DNA of 64,000 nucleotides from Stratiolaelaps scimitus. Its lineage: Eukaryota > Arthropoda > Arachnida > Mesostigmata > Laelapidae. The notes beneath the pieces are model-generated. The model did no database searches and was not told the DNA's origin. It saw only the letters and a program-made list of their open reading frames with translations. Within the stretch, counting starts at the first letter, position 1. Each line of letters opens with the position of its first letter. A program made the position numbers and the translations under genes. Location: assembly GCA_019614645.1 (NCBI GenBank), contig JABWDB010000001.1, positions 4,954,501 to 5,018,500 of the forward strand. Direction: 5' to 3'. This document shows positions 47,657 through 59,593 of this stretch, one piece after another.

Positions 47657-48458
47657 AATCCTAGAAAAAAAAGGACCAATCGCAAAGTGTAACTATGTAA
47701 ATGTCTCAGGTCCTTCTTCCAGACAAGTAGGGTAAATACAAAACAATGATGACAATTTCATAATAATAATAGTAACAAATTTTCAAAAAATAATAAATTG
47801 CCACCAACGAAAGAGTTCCATTTTCACGAGGCGAGCGCGGCTAGCGAGAAGATGCATAGGTTATTGCAATCGACTCTGACGTTCCGGTAGCAACCACTAT
47901 GCGAATGGTTGCCGTAGTTGCCTGATAAATAAATGCGAGCTCTCTCTTTCTCTCTCTCTGTCTGTCTCCCGCTGCCTCTTCAGGAATAATTTGCCCCGCA
48001 GCGCGATAGCGGCCGCAGCTGTACCGCACATTCCTCCTTCGTTCCTCCATAGAATTTCCTGCAGATGTACGATGCGCCAGTCACTCCTGCTCGCGTATTC
48101 CGCTCCTAACTAACCAGACGCGTATCCATAGTCATGCAGCAGAATCTCCATATATGTATATACATATGCATTCAATAATTTGTTGTATGTACCTTACTTA
48201 TTACTTATACGAGCGAAGGGCGGGGTGCATTGTCTTTCAGCCGTTTGCTCACGGTATGAGCCTTTGGTGGCACAACCACACTTGAATGTTGCTTACAAGC
48301 AAAGCAATTCGCTATCGGACCGACGACTCTTTGTCGGTCCGAATGAAGAAATCGATCGAACGACCTGAACGAGCTGTCGGCCCTCTTTGAGTCTGGTTGA
48401 CTCGATGTGTCTGATTGCGAGAGTCCGATCTCGAGGGCTCACTGCAGTACTGATGCAG

Positions 48459-48587
48459 TACGATGGACTGACATCGGCTGACACTGAGGTCGACCATGCG
48501 AGCGGCAGTGCGCCCCTACCGTCGGATGCTGATAATGCGAACAATAGCTTTGCGACTGAACAACCTTTTATGATACCCTCAGTGTGA
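48459..48587 (+). CDS. Candidate terminal exon, acidic and Ser/Ala-rich
   Basis: After TGATGCAG an open frame of 42 codons encodes DGLTSADTEVDHASGSAPLP and an Asn/Ala-rich end before TGA. The composition fits a disordered C-terminus. The acceptor has a weak pyrimidine tract, and I could not join it to 46193-46295. Confidence 0.22.
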   Translation, partial: YDGLTSADTEVDHASGSAPLPSDADNANNSFATEQPFMIPSV

Positions 48588-49180
48588 TGTGAATGGTGGC
48601 TGCATTGACTACCTGCTCGGATAGCCAGACGCGCACAAAGTAGATAGAGAATAATAGATAAGCGCTGTATCACACGATAACAATCGGATGATGATGATGA
48701 TGTTAGCTATATTAGCCAACTGTAGGATGACGCGTGTTGACGACGTCTAACGATATTGCCCCGCCTGTAACTAGCCACGGGCAACCGTTGTTGACTTGAT
48801 GATAAGTAAAAACTCAGTCATTGTTAGCACGACAGGGGAGAATTGGTAACGTGGAGAGGTTGAAATCGCCGTCTCGGTAACACACCAGAGACTGTTGCCT
48901 GCATGGATAATATGCAGGCAATAATAATAGCTAATAGCCTGAATGACAATTGCGTGTTTGTAAGTTGTCATAAAAATGTTTATCACGGATAGAGACACTC
49001 TTCGAAATAGATACATCGCTGAAGTGAAGGATCGCTGAAATAGATCGTCTGCTATTAATTAATATTTCATTGTTTCATGCGAAAACATCGCATTTTTCAT
49101 GGTTCTTTGCTATGATCTTTGCGTGTCGTCTTTTGACATTAATACCCACCACGACGGACATAAACAACGATTAACTAGTT

Positions 49181-49246
49181 CACATAGATGAGAGCTTAAG
49201 CATTGTAAGATTGCAGTGCCTTTAATAAACCAATAAACCTTACCCT
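49181..49246 (+). mobile_element. SINE family C, copy 4 (3' part)
   Basis: It contains GAGAGCTTAAGCATTGTAAG, then TTGCAGTGCCTTTAATAAAC and CAATAAACC, the family C body and tail in plus orientation, without the tRNA head. Confidence 0.6.
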
Positions 49247-49974
49247 CAAATGTATTCAATAACGAAATGTATTTTGACAAAAATTGGAAATACCACAATT
49301 AGTTATATAAAATAATTAGAAAATTGTTGGGGGCAGGGTGTCAGTCGATGTATTATAATCATGTATCGTAGATATGCCGGATATTCAGCTGTCCACCGTG
49401 AAGTAGACAGACTCGGCAATTCTATATTGGATCTGGTTAAAACACTGTTGTACGTGTTATGTGTATACACGTTGGTGTCGAAGGCATTGCATTACAATGA
49501 GGTCATTGTTATCTGTGTGCTTGTATCCCAAACAAAGGACGGAAACTGTAAAGACAATTGAATAGGGCCTCCAACTGTTTGTCTGCGATCGATGCTACAA
49601 CACACTGCTCCGGTTTAGAACGGATGTCTGGTAAAAGACAGCGGTCTACTACTCAAAACAAATACAAAATCCTCATCTGCGATACTATGCTCAATGCGAG
49701 CGCGCACTTTATATTCTATCATAGCTGCAAATTATGGCGAAATATTTAGAAATACTTATTCTGATGCTGTTCATCGGGAGAGATCGTTTCGAACAACAGC
49801 AGCAATTGTGCATAGCAATATAAGCGTCATATTCTGCCAAGGTATAGGTTGTCAAGGTGATGTTAAATAAATGGAAATGCGACCGATGACCTTGTGATCC
49901 GCGCCATTCGTTTGAAAGATTATGCGCGATATATATATATATAGTCATTAAACTGGGTAAATTCAAGTAATGAG

Positions 49975-50033
49975 GTTAAGAGCTGAGGCCTGTCTCTTAG
50001 GGGAACAGCTGAGGGTCAGCTGGAAAAAACCAA
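49975..50033 (+). mobile_element. Short retroposon, family A, copy 4
   Basis: A 59-bp, 5'-truncated insertion between 16-bp repeats with one mismatch (49959-49974 and 50034-50049). Hairpin at 50007-50021, followed by GG and an A-rich tail. Confidence 0.85.
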
Positions 50034-50245
50034 AAATTCAAATAATGAGAAGTTAATGTTACTCGTATGTAGAAGTTTCATTAACAGTTGACTCGCGTTG
50101 TTCAGCTCACACGCTAACCAATGAGACGTCTCCAAGCGACCGACCTTCAATCACTGAACCTGCTTAATTTCAATAATTACGTTGAAATTTACGTTCCTAA
50201 CAATTGCATCTCAAATATTTCTCGTACGACGCATTCAACGAGACT

Positions 50246-50272
50246 TTAGGTTTTCAGGCTGACTCTCAGCCA
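50246..50272 (-). mobile_element. Minimal family B insertion (27 bp, hairpin only)
   Basis: Fifteen-bp repeats with two mismatches (50231-50245 and 50273-50287) enclose only 27 bp. That is the perfect hairpin GGCTGA-CTC-TCAGCC (50257-50271) and a few tail bases. It reads as an extreme 5' truncation of family B. Confidence 0.6.
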
Positions 50273-51231
50273 GCATTCGATGAGACTAACGTACAGCAAA
50301 ATATAGGTCCTCCTCAGTACGGTCATTATTAAGACCCTGGTCACCACTTTTGGCTGACATATATATATATATATACACTTTTGCGGGGAACTTCAAACAA
50401 ACAAAGGAACAATAGTTGCTAATAATATAATAATTTATGAGAGAAATGCAACTCTGCTGTTCGCTGAATTATCTTCGGCGTCCGATAGGAAAAATCCGAT
50501 TTAACGTTGAATTAGATTTTACATTTATTTCTGCAGCAAGAACAAAAATCAAAAATGACCACACACACAGACACGTCTAGGTATGACACTTTTGTGCGTT
50601 AAAGAGAATAAATTCGTCCCACACCGAAAATAAATGCTGGTCAAATTTAGCGTGGCGTCCTAAGTATCACGCTATCTAATATCTAAGCATAGACCACTGG
50701 TCCCAAAACTACCCCCTGCGTCATTGAAAGATTCATCATTGGCAACTCATTCATTCATGGCCGACAACTTTCTACTCGTGGGCTGGGTATGGCTCAAAGC
50801 TTGTGAGCAGCTCAACGGAACGCGGTTTATCATCGCAGCGACATACCGCACACATAGATATTTTTTATCATTCACCCAGTACAGTAGCCGGTGACGAAGC
50901 TTGCCAAACTAAATCTAGAACGAGGCTTGGGCCTGAGATGCTATTTGCTTACGCATGACTTCCGAACATCGCTGTGAGCGAGCGAAACAATCTTCCTCCT
51001 AGGGGATTACAAATGAACGTGGACACATCTAAAACATAACAAAAAAATCTAATTGGTTGTGGATCTTAATAGATCGGTGGCCTTCGATGGGTGGTAGTGT
51101 CCTTCCGTTGCAGGGTGTGCGTCGCTCGCGATGGTCCTTGCTCTTGACAAGGCCAGCAGAGCCTGCTGTCGGAAATACGAATGGGCTGATTTCAATGAGA
51201 GCTGAGCTCTTGCGTTTGTGGTTTCTATGTC

Positions 51232-51275
51232 TATATATATCTATCTATATATATATATATATGTATGTATGTACG

Positions 51276-51315
<40 letters not shown>
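51232..51315. repeat. Compound (AT)n and (GTAT)n microsatellite
   Basis: AT and TCTA units, then GTATGTATGTACGTATGTAT, then a long AT run. Confidence 0.9.
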
Positions 51316-51319
<4 letters not shown>

Positions 51320-51849
51320 GCGAATGTCGTAAATATCGTCTGTTGCTCAGTGTAGGCACTAACTTTTAGACATTCGAAATTCAGATGAGTATCACTCGTA
51401 AAATTAACAGGATATATTATTTAGTGAGAACTTACCTACACAGTTAGTTACATGTACGCTAAAATCAACGATCAACTCAAATTTGATAATCAAGTACCAT
51501 GATTAGAATGATATTCAGGCGAACCTTGAGTTCTATCTCAGTGATATTTACCTGTGATTAAAACCATATTACTGGCACGGAGGTGGTCCCTTAATTGCTA
51601 TATTCATATCAAAATGACAATCAATTAAATCGGGTATTTCGGTGATATCGGTGGCCAAGTTGACGAAATGCCACTCGTATGGAAGCTGGTTCAGTGTTTT
51701 GCCAAAGCACAACCTTACCCAAGTTGCAAAGATTTATGTAGCTCATCACAAGCCTACAACATAGGACACACCCCAGCTAGTAAAGGTATAGATCCATTTG
51801 TGCTTTTACAAAGACGGGAATCACATCGAGCAGGTGGATGTATCCGTCA

Positions 51850-51973
51850 GCCCGGTGGTCTGTTGGTGCATTCGTGTGCGCCTTGCAATCGGAGGAGACA
51901 CGTAGGTGCACGGGTTCTATTCTCACCGTTGCACATTTGCATTTAGAGGGGTCCGTCTTACGAAGCAGTGCCT
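51850..51973 (+). mobile_element. tRNA-derived SINE, family B, copy 2
   Basis: The tRNA-like head (GCCCGGTGGTCTGTTGGTGC) and the B box (GGTTCTATTCT) match copy 1 closely, followed by the start of the body (GGGGTCCGTCTTACGAAGCA). The 3' half and hairpin are missing. Confidence 0.7.
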
Positions 51974-51990
51974 CCACTAGTCAGACCATA

Positions 51991-54295
51991 TATATGGTCG
52001 ACCGCTATTGGAACCCATGTTTTTGAGGAATACCCAACTGCTAACTGGAACCGAAATTTCATAATGCCACAATTTTCTCTCACGCCAAAATGGACTAGAG
52101 CCAAGACTGCCTTTTGCAAAAGCCAAGTGCTCGTCTGTCATGTTGGGAACACTTCGCTATGATACATCGGTATAATTAAATACATATCCATCTAAAGGGC
52201 GTTAGATATGTTTGAGTTTCTAGGGTCGATCGTAATGGTCAATCTGGGGTCAATTTTAACACTTGTATCCCAACGAAAACAGACGAAGAAGTCACCGATA
52301 TAAATCAGTGTTTCCTGTCAAGTGTATCGGCGTGCACTTGTGATGAACTGACGAAACGTCAACGGGTCATGGAGTAAAGTTTGGAGACAACTTCAGAGCA
52401 ATTTTTGCATTATCACCATCACTTACCAGCGTGTAGCATGTTACCTTCGAGTCAGACCAGCAGGCTCAAAGGACACCAAACGACAGGGCTCTGTGCTTTG
52501 CGTGCTTCGTTTGATTAATTGAACTGCATCGATTCTATTCGTGTAGCATCGCACGCAATACGAGTGAATTCCTTAAAAAAAATAGTAAATTTCAGCTAAC
52601 ATTACACAAGCCAAAGCTAATAGGCCAGTTACAGGACGCAGCTCCGATAGAAACTCCGTGCAGCACTGTAATTACCAGAACCAAAACGAGCTAGACACAA
52701 GGCAACAATTATTGTCCTCGAAGCGTTCAAGAGCATCGTTCCGACGAAGAAAAGTGCCAATTGCTTGCCCGCTTGTCTGGGCAAACTTTCGTGTTCATCT
52801 AAAGCGTTTACACCCGTCCACGCCGCAAGACGAGATCACTTCAGCCACTTCAGCTTAGATCATTTATACATAACATTGTATAATAACGGTACAAAAATAT
52901 ACCGACAACAGCGATCAACGTTAACTCGCGCTGCCCCGCTCGTTAGCTATCCGCTTTTGTTCCCGCATCGTGTGCGCGACACTCGGACGTCGGCAAACCA
53001 TAGAAATATGTTATGCGCTTAACAAAGGAACGTCGGCCAGCAAAAACTGGGTCAACTGTTGCTTCGAACCCTCGGCACCGAGTGGAGGCTTGTTCCCAGT
53101 GGCTTTTCAATAGCGGGCGGCTCCGAGACTTTGTTGTTAAGCGACGTAATTTGTCACCCCGCCCCGACGTAAATGCTCTGCGCCCGTTTGGACCCCGGAC
53201 GTACAGAGGTCCTCTATTTACTCGCGCAGTGGAATCCGGTAGGGAAACCGAATTGCTATTGTCGTATATTAATATATATTATAATTGCTATTGTCGACGA
53301 GTCCATAAATAGGGCGGGGGGTATCTAGGAAAGCCTTCGCATGCACTGTCGACAAACGAGGTCCTCTACGATACTATCACTTGCATGTGCTGGGTCGATG
53401 ACATCTAGTAGACTCTAGCAACATCCTCTACACCGAACAAGTCTCCTATCGAAATGTTTCAAGGAGAAGCGATCTATTAGTCTGAAATCGTTCTACACAC
53501 TGTGCAAGACATGCTGTCTCGACAACTTATTTTTAGAGTCAAAATGGCAAGCTACCTGGATTTTCCGGGGAGTGAGGAGAGTATTCGGATCTCCATTATG
53601 GAGTAATTAAGTATCTGTCTGGTTCCGTAGGAGACCATTTTGGTTCAAGGGGAGGGGTCCCCGAGTGCCATAACAATGTCTGCTGTGGTGTTTGTTTTTA
53701 TAAATAAACGTTTACACGTTTTTGAGTGTATACCATATTTCATTGACGGCCGAACTTGCAGTAGTCGTAGAAAAAGTCCTGTACGTTAGACTTAGAGCTC
53801 TCGAGGACTGATAACCACCTCAGACAGAAGATGACCGATTTGCGATGATGATCCTGTCAAACCGTATATATTATAGAGAGAGAGAGGCAAGTTTAGTCTA
53901 TGCTTTATTCATTCATTATGAAAAAGCATGCAGCTCCAATGAAAACAGTAGTGTACTCAAAGTAAGCCCATCTGTTTATTAACAGACATTAACACGGACA
54001 CAATTCGTACATTGAAATTAGCATCCACCGGGAGCATCCCAGCAGAGGGCGTACCTCTCCAGCGCATCACCGGCCCAGTATTGTGACAGAGTCAGTCAAC
54101 AATTTTTTATTCCCAACACTCTTCTCTTACTGCGGCTAAATTATCGCGGCTTCTTGGTGTCTCTGCAATGGGATCACTGCCCATAGCACTATCACGGGCG
54201 AATTCGAATCTATGTATTGTATAATATTTGTCTAAAGACAATACAAAATCATGAACGCAATGCAGCTATATCTCAAAGGAGATGTGTTCAGTAAA
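51991..54295. other. No recognised gene
   Basis: A GC-richer block at 52640-53310 carries three consecutive open frames in different phases on the plus strand. None shows a known motif, and clear splice signals are lacking. A GTTCGAAGC-like B box lies near 53070 on the minus strand. Confidence 0.4.
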
Positions 54296-54315
54296 TCCTT
54301 AGCTCATGTAAAAAT

Positions 54316-54391
54316 TGTTTTTCGAGCTGACCCTCAGCTGTTCCCCTATCTGACAGGCCTCAGCTCTTAACCTTTTAGGTAGCTCATATAG
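54316..54391 (-). mobile_element. Short retroposon, family A, copy 5
   Basis: A 76-bp insertion in minus orientation between 19-bp repeats with two mismatches (54297-54315 and 54392-54410). Hairpin complement at 54325-54339. It lies about 450 bp downstream of the BTB gene. Confidence 0.82.
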
Positions 54392-54840
54392 CCTTAGCTC
54401 ATATAGAAATGACATATGTAATACTATATATAAATTATGTCTATGTAATCGTAATGCAGTAGAAAAAACATCGCCTATTTAAGTGCATTTTCATTCGTGT
54501 AAATGTAATTGGTTGGCTGTTTCTCACTATCGGGTCATTCGAGGTAGCAATAGTAGAATTAGTTACGTTGTCGGGCTTATCTAACTACATTGATCTGAGA
54601 TATCAGTTGTTCTCACACCATGAATGCCTCATCTGGATAGGTCAATGATGTTACCGATAAAAAACTGACCACGCTATCCAGTTCTTTTATATATAAATAC
54701 TTATATATATATATGTGTGTGTGTGTGTTAATATGTGATGATGTTCGTATGTATTAAGCATTTTACAGGCAGTTCTGATCGAATGTTTGTATGAACGCAG
54801 GCGCGTCGCAATTTTAGCGTGAATGCCGCTTACATCATTT

Positions 54841-56889
54841 CTACCAGCCAGAGATGACCATAAAGTTCGTCGGCACCGTAATATCAACCCATCGATCATG
54901 TTTCTTGTCGTATTCGTAAAAACCTCTCGGAACGTCCCAGTTCCCCTTTCCGACATCGTAAGCTATCAAATAGCAGCGATCGCCCATCGTAAAGATTTTC
55001 TCACGGGCGCTCGGAAACCAGCACGGTAGTGGCACGAACTTGCGCAAGGTGTCATTGTACTTGAATACGTTAATCTCTTCGCGATTCTCCACTGTGCGCG
55101 TAGTCTTGTAGAGAGTGTTACAAAAGTGGCGTAGATTTCCGTACCAGTTCGAGTACTGATCGCCGGTCCATTTCTCGAGCAGGTCAAGTTTGCCAGTGAA
55201 CGACTCCTTCTCGGTAATGCTCATTCGGAAGATGCCATGTTGCTGTACCTCGGATTGCTCGCTCGACGTGATTCGTAGCCGCGACCTTTTCGCGATATTG
55301 CCACTCTTTACCTTGACGTTGACGGTGCACTCCTTCTCGACCACCGAGGTGACCGCAGCGACGATGAAGAACACGTGCTCATTTGTGTGGTGTCTTTGCA
55401 TCTCGATAATGTTCTCAATCGTGTGACCCGGCGTGAAGATCGCCTCAAAGCGATTTGTCAACGTCCGCCAAATCCAGAGCTGTAATATCTCGCGATCGCC
55501 TACGCTCTTCTTAAATACGAGGCACAGATAGGGGCTGTGATTGTCGAAAACGAACGGATATCCCCACTCAAGCGGGTCATGTGGCAAATAGTTGTTGTGC
55601 TTAATGAAAGCGCCATCCCTCTCGAGTAGGCCAATGGGTCCGTCCATATCGGCGACAATCATTTCGCCTCGGGGACTTAACACACCGTACATATAGCTAT
55701 ATCCAGTGGGGTCGACGCCTGGCCGATCAGTAATATGAGTCCAGAAGCAACCATTGAAGCGGTAGATGCGATTCTGAAACGCTTGATAAAAACAGTCGCT
55801 AGCATCCACAAACTGATGCTCGAACTGCTGATTAAGCAGCTCAAAGAGTTCCTCCCATAGCTGGGTCCGCTTCTCGGGACAACGTCGCATCCACTTTCGT
55901 AATTGGCGCTCCATACTTTTCCTCATTAGCGCCGTCCGAGGGCGAAACCTCTCATTCTTGCAAAGGATGGTTATCCGGGTAATTGGCAGGCGATGAAATT
56001 CTCGTGACGCCATCACGAGATCCCAGTTGTCGGCGATCACATCAATCAGATGGCGTTCGAGATTCGCCATCGAGGGTCCGAACATACAAGCTAGAATGTA
56101 TAGTCCGGCTGCACTGTTGGCCTCGAACTCAAGCCAGGACGTATAACCGAAATCGAGCAGCTGTTTGAGTGCTGTCGACGACACGGGAATTTCAACGCGT
56201 TCGTTCCGCTTTGCCCTCAATATACGATCCACGCAGGCGCGCTCTTGCCCGCTGTAGAGCGCCTCAAGGTTGCGCATGCTTCGAAAGATGCATTTGTGAG
56301 CTCGCACGTAATTGCCGTCGGTGCAGTGGAACGTAATGTTTGTCGGTATCTCGGGATCGGCGGTGTCTCGATCCCTCTTGCAGCATTCCCACGATTCGCG
56401 GAGCATGTCCATAATCTTCTCCGCCACCTCATCCTGGCGTCGCTCGTCAATTCGGAGACACTTTCGTACATCAGGGCTTAATTCCCGCCTCCACCAATAG
56501 CCGGTATCCCTGAGGTAGATGTAATCCACGATGTTCTGGAGGTCCGCACCATTCCAATTACACTTCAAGTAGTTGGAGTCAATTCGATCCAGGTTGAAAT
56601 TCAGATCGAGCACCTTGCAGGCAGCCCGGAGTACACACTCGTCAATGCTAACTCGTTTGTCGTCCTTCGAAACGAGCTTAACATCACGGTCCTCGATACT
56701 GTGGTAGGCCGCCTGTAGGATATCACTGGGCGAGCGATCTTCGCGGTATTCGAAGAGTTTGTTGGTACGCGACGGTCTCGAGTCCTCGTTTTCTGCCTGG
56801 ATCTCGGTTTTGTCAACGGTTGGCTCGACGACCGCGCTGGGCGATTCATCCTCCGCTTCCAGCTGTCTCCTTCGCCGAAAAACTCCCAT
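54841..56889 (-). CDS. Tandem-BTB, BACK and Kelch-like protein (intronless)
   Basis: This is a 682-residue protein with no intron. The start is supported by an in-frame TAA nine bases upstream. Residues 1-50 are basic then acidic and look disordered. Residues about 67-150 look like a degenerate BTB fold (DVKLVSKDDKRVSIDECVL, then LQNIVDYIYL). Residues about 181-285 are a clearer BTB (ITFHCTDGNYVRAHKCIF, then IPVSSTALKQLLDFGYT). A BACK-like helical segment covers about 285-390, and residues 395-682 have loose Kelch-like blades (IYRFNGCFW, FEYDKKHDRWVDI-type strands; here GFYEYDKKHDRW). BTB-BACK-Kelch proteins usually serve as substrate adaptors for Cullin-3 ubiquitin ligases; that role is an inference here. 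Kelch double-glycine motifs are mostly missing, so the C-terminus is divergent. Lack of introns suggests a retrogene or a lineage expansion. No canonical AATAAA lies within about 700 bp downstream. Confidence 0.85.
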   Translation of the reverse strand: MGVFRRRRQLEAEDESPSAVVEPTVDKTEIQAENEDSRPSRTNKLFEYREDRSPSDILQAAYHSIEDRDVKLVSKDDKRVSIDECVLRAACKVLDLNFNLDRIDSNYLKCNWNGADLQNIVDYIYLRDTGYWWRRELSPDVRKCLRIDERRQDEVAEKIMDMLRESWECCKRDRDTADPEIPTNITFHCTDGNYVRAHKCIFRSMRNLEALYSGQERACVDRILRAKRNERVEIPVSSTALKQLLDFGYTSWLEFEANSAAGLYILACMFGPSMANLERHLIDVIADNWDLVMASREFHRLPITRITILCKNERFRPRTALMRKSMERQLRKWMRRCPEKRTQLWEELFELLNQQFEHQFVDASDCFYQAFQNRIYRFNGCFWTHITDRPGVDPTGYSYMYGVLSPRGEMIVADMDGPIGLLERDGAFIKHNNYLPHDPLEWGYPFVFDNHSPYLCLVFKKSVGDREILQLWIWRTLTNRFEAIFTPGHTIENIIEMQRHHTNEHVFFIVAAVTSVVEKECTVNVKVKSGNIAKRSRLRITSSEQSEVQQHGIFRMSITEKESFTGKLDLLEKWTGDQYSNWYGNLRHFCNTLYKTTRTVENREEINVFKYNDTLRKFVPLPCWFPSAREKIFTMGDRCYLIAYDVGKGNWDVPRGFYEYDKKHDRWVDITVPTNFMVISGW

Positions 56890-58677
56890 TTTTACTTAAG
56901 ATCGTTTCGCGCGCGCACTAACGCACATACACGCACACAGTCGCTGATTCCTTACCAATTAGTGAAGGTGTGCGCCAGTAGGTGCCGCAGTGCTACCGCA
57001 TTGAGTGTCGTGGCCCCAGCCTGTTGTTGTGAGCTCAGCACCGGGGTCTCGGTCACTGGCAGGCGGGCTAACCTTGAATAGCCTCTTAGCTTCTTCGAAG
57101 CATGTGCGTCCGCTAAACGCCGACTATTTCAGGTCTAACTCTCGCCGCCCGGGCGAGGGTGTCTGAGGCCGCAGCGATACGATACACGCGATCTATGCAA
57201 CGCGAACGCGAAACAGCGCTATGCCCGACCAGGTCGTCTCCGTCGAGTGCAGTCGACAACGACGACGATACAAACAGTAATATTCCCATAGGCAACTCTG
57301 TGTTACTCCTGCTGATGCTCCCTACGCTGCTAAAAAAAAGTCAGAGTATGAACACGAGAAAGATAGATCTTAAGGTTGAATCTGCTACGGCAGAGCAGCA
57401 AGGGTGATCAAGCGGCGGTCATTGATGAGCGCGCCTCGGCTGCGTGAGAGAAAGGCCCGTAAAGGCTCGAAAGGGTGCAAGAGCATTCGAAATCAAGGCG
57501 GTGGCGGTGTGCGGCAGCGCCTTGGGAACCTTGGGTTCCTCAGGCAACTTCTATCTATCTGATTGTACTGCCGTCCCTGGGCAACCGAAGCACACGATTC
57601 ACTGCATTCGGCCGTGATCGCGCCCGTTCCATTATTTATTTATTTACATACATACATGTCGCTTGCAACTGTCATTGTATGTGGTCAATTGCTAGAGCTT
57701 CGAAGGACAGGGTGTGATCTCGTTGAACTGCCCTAGCTCGGATTCAGGCAGCAGGTATGCTGTTGTGGCCGACTGATCAGACCGCTAATGCAAAGAAATA
57801 TGTTGATTTAAATACGTTTATTCTGCTATAATAGAACATAGTAAACTTCGCAACAACGCCCACTTAACTGTGATTCCCGGTATATATCATATGCTATAAT
57901 TCGAACCCTGGTATAAACGGAACATCCGTCTGGCAAAGCTTAAATCACTTGTCCTTTTGGGTAAAAGTATAGGACACACTCGAAAACGAATAGAAATTGT
58001 TCAAATTGTACTTTTAAGTGCATGTTAATATAGTTTCTCTTCGGATTGAAATATATTAGTAAATATAAATAAATTATAAAGAAGTGCCCTATTGCGTATT
58101 AGTGCGCTTGCCGGGGGGGAGGGGTATGATTTGTTAATGGGAAACGTTAATTATAGAAAAAATCTGGTGTCCTCCAGCTGAGAAACCAGATGGCAAAAGA
58201 AACGTCGAGAACCGCGAGAAAATTAAATAGACCAAACTGTCAACACCTCATGAGCGACAACTACCGAGAATAAGCCATAAATTTATATATATATATACTT
58301 CGTCAAGCATCACTTTCTGCCGATTAGGTAGACACTAAAATCAGTAAAAATGGTTTTAAACACTGATGTGAACAGGGGCGCTCTTCGGGCCTCGGCAGCA
58401 AACTCGTTCTAACATTCGCTTCAATGGGCGAATGAACCTTCTCTCTACCTGTACAATATCTCTTATAATTTCCGCTGCGCTACATAGCATACATGGGGCA
58501 GTACGCCTTGAGCGGGGTGAATATATATGAAGAAATGTTTACTTGAGAGCTACGTCAGCAAAACGCTTGAGCACTTCTAGCCCCGTAAGCCTCCGCAGCG
58601 CTACTCGACGAGCAATTAATTACAATGACAATAATGCCATAAGTGATAAAAATTACAAAATAATTCATATCAATAAT
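56890..58677. other. Upstream region of the BTB gene
   Basis: GC-rich to about 57450, probably promoter and leader of the minus-strand BTB gene. A donor-like GGTAAG occurs on the minus strand at about 56953, so a spliced 5' UTR is possible. No TATA box stands out. Confidence 0.35.
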
Positions 58678-58684
58678 TAACTAG

Positions 58685-58977
58685 TGTACGGCGATGCCCA
58701 AGTGGAAATGTCTGGGGGTTTATTACACGATCGCATTCAGCTTAGTCAAAATGAGCAACCCTGCGACGATACCTCGAAAGATGATTTGCACTGTCCGCTG
58801 GCAGCAGACAAGGCAGAACATATGAGGAGGTTACTATCATCAAAAGTAGTAGCCACGTCAAAAATGGACCGATTGTCCATATTCGTACAGAACCAGCCCC
58901 TTGGATACGTTGGATTCTCAGTTGTTGGAAAAGATGTTCCGCCGCTCCGTCCTTTATGTCATATCACTTTCGATTAG
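58685..58977 (+). CDS. Candidate ORF or terminal exon, unrecognised
   Basis: The frame is open from a TAA at 58678-58680 to TAG at 58975-58977. The first ATG (58708) would give an 89-residue acidic, polar protein (MSGGLLHDRIQLSQNEQPCD and on). Codon content looks protein-like, but there is no recognised domain, promoter or good splice site. Confidence 0.22.
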
Positions 58978-59026
58978 GATCATTACTCATTTTGCCGCAG
59001 TTGACCCGTGTCGGCCTTAGATTGGA

Positions 59027-59030
<4 letters not shown>

Positions 59031-59067
<37 letters not shown>
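59031..59067. repeat. (GA)n microsatellite
   Basis: About 18 GA units, uninterrupted. Confidence 0.9.
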
Positions 59068-59073
<6 letters not shown>

Positions 59074-59593
59074 AGAGGCTGATAATGTCCTCACGTGGCA
59101 TTCGCCGTTGCAGCGAAATAGAATACTAGAATAATGCACATGAGCGTCCCTTGTATCGTTTTTCTTCTTGTGAACGATAAGTCCCCTTGTAGCCTTTGTA
59201 ATTTTGCTGAGACACATGCATGGGATCTATTATACAACATATATTATATATATAAAACGATTATCCACATACGTTTCTTGGCCGCACCGCGTAGGACGCA
59301 TCGATCTACCGCTGAGCCAGTGAACGCATTCATTGTCTATCAGTTGTCGTTGTTGATTTATGTAATATAATATTCTATAACGGACCTCGCTTCCCTAGTA
59401 CGCGCTAGGAATTGGGACTATTAATGTGCTCGATAGTCGGCCGCCTCATATCTCCTATCATTTGCACCTAAATCAACTTATCCGTTATTTTCAAAGATAG
59501 TAGTTCAGCATTATATAACTTCCATTCGTATATCGACTTCTGAGGTGGGTCTCAACGAAAAGACTTTCATGTCTACGAACACATGAAAGTAAG

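Noticed and set aside
48293..48673. 126-codon minus-strand ORF with a signal-peptide-like start
   Set aside because: The frame begins at GTG, not ATG, and the product shows no recognised features.
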